In this document: piece by piece, positions 34,201 to 46,200 of the stretch
Position numbering within the stretch: the first letter of the stretch is position 1
Layout: each line of letters begins with the position of its first letter
DNA from: Ampullaceana balthica
Taxonomy: Eukaryota; Mollusca; Gastropoda; Lymnaeidae
Reading direction: 5' to 3'
Assembly (NCBI GenBank): GCA_944989445.1
Contig: CALYLW010001029.1
Span: 1-64,000 of the forward strand
DNA: 64,000 nt
The notes under the pieces: generated by a model
The model's database searches: none
What the model was told of the DNA's origin: nothing
Seen by the model: only the letters and a program-made list of their open reading frames with translations
Position numbers and translations under genes: made by a program

Positions 34201-37200
34201 ACCTTTCTTTCAGTTATAGTTTGCATTTTTTTTTGCCCTTTATACAAAACTATCACATTTTTTTATTGCCATAAGGAACATATTTAATCTTGATGTTATT
34301 ATTTACAAAGTATCCATTATTTTCGCATATTTTAAAAAAAATTTGTAAAAAATAATCTTTATAGATAATAGGAACATATTTTAATTATGAATTTTTTTTC
34401 CTTTGCAGGAGAGTTACTGTCTTTAGCTGCAGTTTGTTACAACAAATATTGAAAATCAAATCTATAACAGACGCCAAGCAATTTATGTTCTGTATTGCAG
34501 GTGAATTGTCCATCACATATTGAGGCCTTTTGTATAGAAGTACACATCAATGAAACAAAACAAAAAATATTTTATACCTAAGTTTGTGTTAAAAAATGTT
34601 CTGAAAAGTATATTATCTAATTTTTTATTGCAATTATTATGACAAACCAATTTATAAGGAGGCTTTACCCATCTAATAGTAAAATAACTTTTTAAGCTAC
34701 CTAAATTAATAAGGGGTGTGTCTCAAACTATAACTCTACATCTCTATCAACAGGTGGGTGGATAAGATTTGGTCCAACATTTGTTTTGTTGTTTTTGGTA
34801 GTAATTTCTAAATTAATTTAACATACTAAAGACTTTTTTTCATAACTTTATTAGACTTTGATGAGTTTCAGGTTAAAGATACAATAGTTTACAGACATGT
34901 TTTTAAAAAAATGTTATTATCTGAAATAAGGGGAAGAGTTTTTCATTAATTTGTTAGCCCATATTTACCAAACATGATATTTTACACATTTTTTTGGATG
35001 TATATTACATTTTTTCTTACATATTCTTAAAATGAAATTATTGTTTGAGAGTCCCTCTTTATGCTCACTGTACAGATTCTTTTACCATATCACAAGACAA
35101 AAGAAGGGAAAAAGTAAGAAGTAAAGATGGAAGTCTAAGTTCACGCTTTAGAAAAAATTGCATGGACTGCGAGCAGTGGCAAAACTTGGATGATCTCATA
35201 GACTGGCTCCTTTTACTTTTGGAAAAACAAGGTTATGGCCACTGGATTTTTAACATAAAAAAATAAATAAATAAATAAGTAGTTTCTTTGATATTTATAA
35301 TTGAAATGTTTAAATCCTTAAGGGAAAAAGGCAAATTCATGTGAAATAGAAAATTTATGTTTTTCAGGCTATTTAAAAAGGAATACAGAATCCGATGAAC
35401 TAACATGTGATCTAAATGTTATTGGTGACATCAACACTGATCAGCTGAACTGTCTCTCAGCTGTGATTGGCTGCCTAAACAATTTCTGCTCTTGGCCTCT
35501 GAATCGTCCAAAGATTACCAAGGATTACAACCATATCTGTAGTGATTTTTTCACTGAAGAATATTACAGGTGATTTATTACATCCCTAATCTATAGTACT
35601 TTAAAACATGGATGGATGCTATAGTTAATCTTTCTTCAGTCTAGGGGCTTTTAATGTTATATTGCTAAAAACTCCAACGCTGACTTGGAGAGGAGATGCG
35701 CCAAGTCTAACATACCCCGAGAAAGTTCTAATGGAAACATTAGAACCCCCTATGACCATGAGGTCAAGGGGCAAAAAAATTAAATATATAGGGTTATAAT
35801 TTTTTTCTTTTTAATACAAATTTATTTTCTAAAAATCAAATTTTCTTTTTATATTTTAACTAAATTTTTACAAAAAAATGTTTTTTAAGTTGTCTATACA
35901 AGACAAGTGAAGTATTTTCCATTTTTAGGAACTATATTAATCTGTATTATTTTTTAGTTTCATTGTAATAAAAATTAAATTCTTTACCTATCAAATTTAC
36001 ATTGACAAGTGTACACCTTTTACTCCATTATATTTGAGATTAAAATATTTGTCTTTTATTTGTTTATTTCAAACAAAAGCAAACTTTTTAAACCCTTTGA
36101 ACCATGAAATCCTCCCTTATGAATCCACATTTGCATGAGTTCTTGGATTCATACAAAACAGAGATGCTAATAAAACTTGATCCTTTGATTAAAATATGGA
36201 ATACATTTTATTGGTATTTTAAAAAGAAGATGACTCCACAAAACTAGTGTGCTAGTCCTCACAGTATGTAGATTCCTCTTTTAGATGCAAGCAACTGTTG
36301 AAATTTCCACCACGCTTTGGTTTTGAAATTTTTTTGAATTGTTCTGTCTTTCAAAGTCATGTCTGAATAGTCACTGACATGTCTGTTGATTGTGATAGGT
36401 CATATAATGTATACGTTTTATTGTGTCGCTTGTGCAAACATCAGTGGTTGATGTAAACTAAAATTGTGTAAACATCTTATGGGCATCAACAAGACTGTTG
36501 TTTCTTGTGTTCTCTACTCTCCACCTCCAAATGGTCTATGAGTGACAAAATAATTTCATCAAAGAAGATTTCAAATCATCTGAAATGTTTTTTAAATATT
36601 TTTTTTTATAAGGGCTATAGTGGTTCATCAGTATTTTACGAATTATTGCAGGCTCTTGTAGAAAATTTCACAGGTCAATAAAGCCATAAAAAAACTTTGT
36701 CATGTTTTATGGGGGCTGCTGTTTGATTGCTCACTTGACATTTTCCCATGGATTTAGTTTCATCAATACACATTTGTAAAACAGCAATTCATAAATGATT
36801 TTAAATGGTGACGCCGTATACTAAAAGTATAGCAACAGGTGAATGATGAGTCCTGGTGTCAGTTCTACACATTTTTATGCACAGACTCAGACTTTCAATG
36901 TAGGGTGTTTGTGTAAGACGGATAATTGGTCTGGAAGAGTATGAATTTTTAACTCACAGCCAGATAAAGCTGGATATTGGGTTTAAATGCTTAAGGTCTC
37001 TAGTAATTATTATTTGTAGGGATTTTAAAAAGAAATATTTATTTTAGAGATAAATGGATCGGCTTCATGACATAAACTGTTTTGAAATTTGTTTTGCATC
37101 TCAGAAGTCATGTCCAAGGCCTTAAACATCATCACTGTGTTTATTTGTGGGAGAAATCAGGGCCTCAAGTCATGGCTTTGTTCAGGCAAATTATTCGCAG

Positions 37201-40200
37201 GACAGAACTCAATAGGTCCAAATATGCAAATGCCAATACTGAAACTAATTCAACTGTAAGAAGGGACGATATGAAACCAATGTCTCTGCCAGATAATCAA
37301 CAGCATGTTCTAGTAACACCAAACTTAACATCAACATTGCCTGCGATGATATCTCAGCAAGAAATGGAGTTGTTGAAACAACTTCTCAATTACGTAACCC
37401 TAATGTCTGTAATTTCATGTTCTTTCAAAACACCACCAACGTTAGAAACATCACCAACCATAGAAACTAGTCTGAACACCAGTGGGGAAACCAATATAAT
37501 CTCCAAGAAAAAATTGAAAGAAGAGCTTGCAGAAAAACAAGTGTTTTCTGAGAAAAAGATTTTGAGGAGATCTTTAGTGGAAGAAGGAATTTTTTACTTA
37601 GTAGGACAAGTGATGTCTCTGAATGATGCTCACTTAAAGGTTTGTGATGGGATTAAACACTTAAAGGTTTGTGATGGGATTAAACACTTAAAGGTTTGTG
37701 ATGGGATTAAACACTTAAAGGTTTGTGATGGGATTAAACACTTAAAGGTTTGTGATGGGATTAAACACTTAAAGGTTTGTGATGGGATTAAACACTTAAA
37801 GGTTTGTGATGGGATTAAACACTTAAAGGTTTGTGATGGGATTAAACACTTAAAGGTTTGTGATGGGATTAAACACTTAAAGGTTTGTGATGGGATTACA
37901 CACTTAAAGGTTTGTGATGGGATTAAACACTTAAAGGTTTGTGATGGGATTAAACACTTAAAGGTTTGTGATGGGATTAAACACTTAAAGGTTTGTGATG
38001 GGATTAAACACTTAAAGGTTTGTGATGGGGATTAAACACTTAAAGGTTTGTGCTGGGGATAAACCACTTAAAGGTTTGTGCTGGGGATTAAACACTTAAA
38101 GGTTTGTGCTGGGGATTAAACACTTAAAGGTTTTATGCTGGGGATTAAACATTTAAACACATTTTTTTTTAATGATTCAACGGCTTCAAATATAAGATTA
38201 TCACTTAAAGTTATTCCTTATTCATTACAGATTATGGGAACCATTGTTCTTCGTCTATGCCTTCAGCCAACAGATGATAAAGTTGGGCAAATTTCCCAAA
38301 TAAATGCATTACAAAATAGGTATAAAAGTTGGAAACAATTAATGTTGTTTTTTTCAAGTTTCTTTTGTAAATAAAATGAGATCACATCAACACTGATGTG
38401 AGGTGGAAGGAGTATATTGGTTATTTAAGTTAGGAAAGGATTTGAACTCTAGAGAGACTTGAGTGGGGTAACAGAACGAGATACTTTGTTATTGTTTTTA
38501 ATTGAGATTTACTAGCATTGAAGGAAGGTGTTTATTCAAGTAAGCAATTATTAAAGAATTTTTTTTTATACAAAGCTCACACTAATGGAGACAAATTTAA
38601 TTTTATTTTATTCTTGACAAGGGAGATGATTGTTAATATTTTGTTTCGTAAACATATTTTGTTACTGATAAGTCACTTTATATTTGTATATTTTAAGTTT
38701 AAATTTCCTTTCTATGCTAGAGAAATACTTAAGATGTTATTTTTCTTTTTATGTTTCTGAAATGCTGTCTTAAATAAAATGTACATTTATTTATGCTATG
38801 TAAAGCATTCCCATTTATTTGGGGAAATAAAAGAATCATATCTTACCAAAATAAACAGGCAGAGGTCCCATTCTACTGCCATCCCACCTAGACCAAGCAC
38901 TGCCAAACCAGAGGCTCAAAGAAAGTATAGCATGGACCAAAGACAACTTAAATTAAAGCAGAGACCCCAAAGTTCAAAACCTTTGTCTTCCAAACATACT
39001 GGGTTAAAGTCAGAACTGTCAAGAATCAAAAGGCAAGAAAATATTATTTCCGATCCTTTAAGTATGAAATTGTTTTTTTTTGTTTTTTTTACTGCTTGGT
39101 AAATTGTATTACTTCTCTGTAATTTGAAACAAACAAAAAAGGAAGTAAACAAATAAATATAATTTAAAATGATGAAACTTACCCTCTTTTTTACTAGTCT
39201 TATATTAACTTGCTTTGTAAGTTTAATCCGAACCGTCCCACTTTTGTTAATATTTTTTTCACGTGCTCAGTTCACGCGTTGACGCCGACCGTCACTGTTC
39301 ACACCCCCAATCGTCCCTGCGCCCAGTTTTAAAACCAGGGGAGATAATTTTGTTTCAGTCTGTAAATGTCGCGTTTAAACATAATCAATACTTTAAGTTA
39401 TGTCTCATATATAAGGGATTTATAGTCAAAAGGTAAGCTGGCTTTGCACTTACTGTAAAATGCGTAGACTGAAAAGTAGAAAATTAGTGCATTTTTAATA
39501 TAAGACTAGTTTTTAAAAAAGTGTTTTTAATGTTGATGATTATTATTATTTTTTTAAAGTGTTGAGTTTTCAAGTGTAGTAACTCCGACATCATACCAAG
39601 AAGCTACAAATTATACATGGTTCTGTCCCCTTACTCCAAGAACAAGCAAGAAACCTCTATTTCAACGTACAACTTTCCCTCTTGGTCCCATAAGACCGAA
39701 ATCAGCTAATGTCAGCTGGCTGTTGTCTTCTGATCAGAGTAAGACATTTGACCCAGCAGACACTAAGGCAATCAGGGGTCACGATCCGCCAGGTAAACAA
39801 GTTACTCTGTATTATCTTATAACATAATTTTATGTGTATTGTAATTGTGATGGTTTTTAAAATTTCCTTTCTGAACACAGAAATGATAATTTAGTTAGAT
39901 TTTAAAGCAATTTTTGTAAAAACTTAAGTCTCCATTGTAACTCAGCACCAAGGTACCAACATTAAATTTTTCATCAAGTAACGATGGTTAAAGTTTTAGT
40001 AAATAAAAGGGAAGGGAGTTGTAATCAACATTATTTGACTGAACAAATTGAGTTCTCAATGGTTAACTTAGATGATAGAATTTAAGTTTGGAAAAAATTA
40101 AAAAAATGAGTTATTCTAATTTGAAACTGTATGCGAATTCTGCAAAACCTCATTTAAGTTATGGTTGGCTTTCCTTATGTCTCGTGAGACGACGGAAGTT

Positions 40201-43200
40201 TCTGTGCTCCTGTAGGATCCTGGCGCATGGCCCTGCAGCTTCTGCTGTGGCTGTACAAGCGCACTTGTGAATGGCAGCCTTTGCCGCACTTCTGACACTG
40301 AAAGGCAGCACCTGTGGTTGGCTGATTTGCTCTCCTTTTCCTCTTTTGGCAGTCCGCGTCTGCGACCTTCCGCAGGTCTCTTTCTCCTGCTTCTATCCCG
40401 GCAGTCAACGCCTGTCTCCATCTGTGTCTGTCCCCAGCCAGTTCCTCCCAGCCATTTATGTCGATGCCAATAGCTTTGAGGTCTCTCTTGCAGACATCTT
40501 TGAAACGGAGGTGAGGCCGGCCTGTAGTCCTCTTTCCTTTGGCTAGCTCAGAATAGAGGATGTCCTTTGGGATTCTGCCATCCTCCAATCTGCGAACATG
40601 ACCCAACCATCTGAGCCGACGCTGGCGGAGAAGAGTTGTCATACTTTGTATTTTTGCCTGTTGTAGCGCCTCATTGTTTGTGACATGGTCCTGCCAGGCG
40701 ATTCCCAGGATGCGCCTGAGACAGCGCATGTGGAAAGCACTCAATCTCCTTTCTTGCCTGGAGTATAGGGTCCAGGTTTCACTGCCATAAAGGAGGGTGC
40801 TTAGCACACATGCAGGGTACACAGCAATTTTGGTTCTGATGGTCAACTTTTTGTTGTTCCAGACTCTTTTTGAGAGCCTGGCCAGAGTTGTGGAGGCCTT
40901 GCCGATCCTTATGTCTAGGTCGGAATCAAGGGACAGGTTGTTGGTGATGTTGGAGCCAAGGTATGTAAAGTGATCCACGGCCTCAAGTTGGCAACCATTG
41001 ATGGTGATGTTGGGTGGATCAGCATCCTGGGCCATCACGTTAGTCTTTTTGAGGCTGATGGTTAGGTCGAATTCGCTGGCGGCCTTGGCAAATCGGTCCA
41101 TTAGGCTTTGCACATCTGCTTCATTGTGGGTAGCTATGGCAGCATCATCCGCAAAAAGCATGTCCCTAATGACTGTTTCACGTATATTCCTCTTTGATTT
41201 CAGCCTGGCCAGATTGAATAGTTTGCCATCAGAACGGGTATGTAGGTAGATCCCCTCGGTTGATGTTCCAAAGGCATGTCTCAGCAGACAGGCAAAAAAG
41301 ATGCAAAAGAGTGTCAGGGCGAGGACGCAGCCCTGTTTGACTCCACTGAGTATATCAAATGGAGGGGAAGTTGATCCGTACTGCACCGTGCCTTTCATAC
41401 CATCGTGGAATGACTGTATAATGTTGAGCAGTTTTGGTGGGCAGCCAACTTTTGCCAAGACTGTAAACAGACCATCTCTGCTGACCAGGCCAAAAGCCTT
41501 TGTTAAGTCAATGAAAGCCAGATAGAGGGGCATGTGTTGCTCTCTGCACTTTTCTTGAAGTTGTCTTAGATAAAAGATCATGTCGATTGTAGACCTTTCT
41601 GCCCAGAAGCCGCACTGTGATTCAGGATATACTCTCTCAGCAAGTCTTTGCAGTTTCTTTAAAACAACGCGTGCAAAGACCTTACCCACGATGCTAAGGA
41701 GAGAAATGCCTCTGTAGTTGTTACAGTCGCTTCTGTCTCCTTTATTTTTATACAGGGTGATTATGTTGGCATTTCTCATATCCTCTGGTACTGCTCCATA
41801 TTCCCAGCACTGGCAGAGGAGGCCACGAAGGTGTTCCAGCAATACACTACTGCCGCACTTGATGATCTCTGGTGGGATTCCGTCCTGACCAGGGGCCTTG
41901 GCTATAGGTAATAGCTCAATAGCTTCTTTTAGTTCTGCCAGGGTGGGTATGTCGTCCAGTGAGGGGGAGGCTTTGGATGGCATCGATGGCATCTTGGGTT
42001 ACGTGGTTTTGTTGGGAGTAAATTTCTGAATAGTGCTCCACCCATCTGTCCATCTGTTTAGACTTGTCGCGGATTATTTCTCCGGTTGAGGACTTCAGTG
42101 GGGCTATGACTTTGTTAGAAGGCCCCGTGGCTTTTTTAACGCCATCATACATCCCCCTTATATTACCGGTGTCGGCCGATAGCTGGATGCTCTGACAGAG
42201 TTGGAGCCAGTAGTCGTTTGCGCATTGCCTAGCTAGTCTCTGAACATTGCTCATGGCTAATCTGTACGCCTGCAGTGTCTGTGGGTTTGGGGAGTGCTTG
42301 TATTTTTGGTGGGCACTTCGTCTTTCTTCTAAAGCAGGGGTGAGTGTGGCAGAGTTGGCCTCAAACCAGTCTTTGTTTTTGGTCGTTTTTCTTCTGAAGA
42401 TCTGCATGGCTGTGCTGTGGATGGTCTGTCTGAGATGCTCCCACTTTTCCTTGGTGCTATTGCCTGGCAGGTCAGAGTCTAGTGAGTTGGAGAGAGCTTG
42501 TATAAACTCAGCTTTCTTGACGGGGTGAGAAGTCTTGCTCACATCAATGCGGGGTCTGCCTACTGGCCTGGAACGATGAGTTTTCTTGGGCAGTAATCTC
42601 AGCTTTTATCATACCAATGAGTGATCTGTGTCGCAGTCGGCACTGTGGAAAGTTCGAGTGAGGAGAACATGTTTCAATGCAGAGCACCAGTTAATTAGGT
42701 CAAGCTGGTGCCAGTGCTTAGAGCGGGGATGTCTCCAGGACACTGTATGTTGTGGCTTTGTCTGAAAGAAAGTATTGGTGATGCAGAGATCGTGATAAGA
42801 GCATAGTTCCAGGAGTCTCTGTCCGTTTTCGTTCAGTTTTCCTGGGCCAAATCTTCCCAGACAAGAGGCTCATGAGATGTAGTCTGCACCCACCCTAGCG
42901 TTTAAGTCGCCCAACAATAACACATGCTCATCTTTGGGGATTGAGCTTAGCAGTGGTTGTAGAACTCGTCTTTCGCCTGTATGGTTGCATTGAGCGTAGG
43001 AGCATATGCACTAATTAGGTAGGCGGGCCCTGTTGAGGTGTGTAGACGTAGTGAGAGAAGTCTTTCAGTTCCCTGTTTGCAGGGTACTACCATCCCCAAG
43101 AGGGTGTTTTGGACAGCAAATCCAACACCATGTTCTCTGACTTCTTCCTCGCTTTTGCCTTGCCAGAAGACAGTGTAGTCCTTTTCTCATAATGAACCAG

Positions 43201-46200
43201 AACCTGGCAGCCGTGTCTCTTGGTGTCTAAGGTGGCTATGTCTACCTGCAGTCTTGCCAGTTCGTTGTTTATTACAGATGTTTTCCTGGCATTGCTGATA
43301 TCGTTAAGGTCGTCTGACATCCCGGGTGTCAGCGTCTGTACATTCCAGGTCCCCAGCTTGAGGATTGGGGTTTTCCTTTTTGTTTTTTATTTATATTTGT
43401 ATTGGTTGGTGCATGAGTTTACAGTCTACTTGTCAGGCATGTGTGCACCCTGAGCCCTACGCACCCAGTAGGGCAGGCAGACTGTGGCGGGACAACACCT
43501 TATTGACGGGGGGCTGCCCAGCTTGAGGCGGGCGGTAGCTGTCCAATGAGACAAAGATATCTCTCCCACTGTCGGAAGCAATCCCTGGCGCCAGCTCTAC
43601 GCCAATTGAGCGAGTGGCCTATAACCGGTCACTACTACTTCCCGTGTTGTGTTGACGCCATGGGTGTAGGGAAGGGGGGCATTTGCCCCCCCTACATTTG
43701 AGAATTTTTTTAAAAATGTATTAAATGCATTAATAAATGTTGTATTTTAACTATTACAGTACTAATTTGTAAGTCTTGTTAATTTCTAAGGCTTTTTTCA
43801 ACCCTTATTTTATACTGAACTTGAATTTAAATGAAAATTGTACCTGTATGGCATTGCCAGTTAAAATTTTTAAAAAGTGGGATTGTTTTGCCCCCCCCCC
43901 TGGAAAAATTCCTAGTGACGCCCATGGTTGACGCTGTGAGGCGAAGCTGGAGTGTCCTCTCCAGAGCACAGCCCTGGGCAGGTGGTGTGGAGAATCAGCT
44001 GTTGCCCGTGCAGCAGACTCCCTCTCTCCACACAGCTGAGCGGTCCAAGGGAGAGGCAGAGCCAGTACATCTTGGTATCAACTAAGTCGCAGGAATTGCC
44101 AGAGAGACGTTGTAAGCAATGCCAGACTGCCTTCGGGATTCCGGCTCCTGATTTGTGATCGAGGTTTACTCCCCTAGCCTTTCTCGTGAGTGAGTATGGC
44201 CGCAAGGCAGCGGAGGTTTGAAGTCGGAGTTTTCCTTCTCCTAGATGAGCGGCCACCTAAGGCTGACTAGCCTCATCTACCCGAAGCAACTGGTTTTGAG
44301 GCGCCAGTGGTCCGCCTTACACCCCTTCTCCTGTTAGTTGGGAACAGGCTTCGCCGGACTTGTTTGAAAAGCCACACGTGAAGACCAGGAGCTGGATTTG
44401 GCTGCCAGAGGCGATTAGAGTCGCAGGCCAGTGGAGCATTTCTTGGGATGAGGGAGCTTATCCCTGCATCCACTCCGGCTTAGACAGCCCTTGAAGCCCA
44501 TTTAAGTTATAGTAACAGGAATATCAATTTTAAAATCTAGCAAAAAAAATTCCTTCTGATATAAAACCACATAAGGACAACTAATAAATTGCAAATTTTC
44601 TCCAGAAGGAAATGGTTTTTTCAAGAAGTACAGAAGAAAACTGAAATAAATCACAACCGTCATGAAAAAATATTCCTTGCTTTCATACTTAATTGAAATT
44701 CCTAATTGTTCCCAACATATATATTTTTAAACTGAAGTTATTGCTGTTTGTTTCGGACCATAACACTTGGTAATTAGTAGAGACCAAAGATTCCATGATT
44801 TTTGAGATTTAGGGATTTCACATGATCAGTTTCAGCAGAGTAAGGTATCATCTAGATTTTGACATTTTGGGGTTGGGGTTTGTTAAAAAGCTATATTTTT
44901 AGTGTGTGATTATTAAATGTACTGAACGATATTTTAGTATATATTACAATAAATACACATCAGTTCTTGTGATATTTTGATATTTGCTCAAATACTTTTC
45001 CAATGGAATGGCCACCAAGATGTATTTAACAGTGTCATCAGAGCCGGCTTTAGGCATAGGCAAACTAGGCTGCTGCCTAGGGCCTCCGATTAGTCTCATC
45101 ATTAGTGGGGGCCTCGCACAAGAATCTTCTTATTTATTTTGTATTTTTCTATTACATTTAGGGCCACTAAATTCACTTCGCCTAAGGCCTCCTATTCCCT
45201 TAAGCCGGCCCTGGTGTCATCGTCTGTTTATTAATTACAATAAAAACAAGTCTAATACCAATGGAAAATAATATCCTACTATTAACTTATGGACTGTTAG
45301 TACTGTTAATTTTGAATGAATAAAATAAATACGAATGGTATTGTGTCTTGACGCTTCAAAATGTTAACTTACTTAATTCCAATCATTACAAGTGATATCT
45401 AACACAAGAGCTTAATTAATTCTACCCATTCCAAGTGATATCTAACACGAGAGACCTCTTGATGGCACCGCTGAGCCCCGGCAACAACATTCTAGCTGAC
45501 AGCTGCCCTAGGGTGTTGTTGGCTGCAGCTGGGGAAATTCTCAAGGGAATCTTCAGTTCAGACAAACAGCTCAAGAGAAACAGTCTGCTTTTGTTACACG
45601 ATCTGGTGCTTCATGGAAAAGTAAATCTACTTATAGAATTCTGACAAATGTTTATTCTATTGTGTTATCATGTGTTTTGAATTGTCCAAGGATGAAGTTA
45701 TCACAATAGTAACTACCAGATTCTTAAGGTATAAGTGAAGTAAAATGTAACAAATTCAAATATTACTCAACTAGAACTGTTGAAGAACATATTCACTATC
45801 ACAATAGGAGATTTATTCTTGTTTAATTGCTGCACTAGTTAAAAAGAGTTCGACTGTCCACGTTGTTAATCAGTTGTTCTTTTTTTTTAATTCCTAGAAT
45901 GACCTTCATATGGAGCTCTCTAAACTTGGTTGTGTTTCTAAACTTGTTGATTTCTTGAGAATTAACGATGATGACCAACTCATGGAGATTACAGGTAACA
46001 ATGCCCGTGTTATTAATTGATACAAGCTGACCTATTTCCTGTATGTTTGAGGCGAACTGCTCAAGTTTGAGTCAATATATAAATAAACGTGTATTTAATT
46101 TTTAAATAGAATGAGTGAGTGAGAAAATGGTTTACTTTAAAAAATTTAAATTTTTAATTAATAAATGAGAAACTATCATGGAATCCCCATGTCAATGAAG

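Larger units (their letters stand above)
40163..44498 (-). mobile_element. Near full-length LINE in intron 14, antisense to the gene
   Basis: It is bounded by CATTTAAGTTAT at 40151-40162 and 44499-44510, a perfect 12-bp target duplication. Read on the minus strand it has a GC-rich 5' region (44498 to about 43400) interrupted by a hAT MITE (43659-43926). Then come an apurinic-type endonuclease domain, the reverse transcriptase and a C-terminal zinc finger, ending only about 12 bp after the stop with no poly(A). Several frameshifts show it is now inactive. Confidence 0.9.

Noticed and set aside
37082..38035. Single 317-codon frame with 15 copies of HLKVCDGIK as one continuous exon
   Set aside because: The first unit holds a good splice donor, a phase-matched exon starts at 38231, and the frame stops soon after the array. 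Splicing explains it better, although use of inner donors remains possible.
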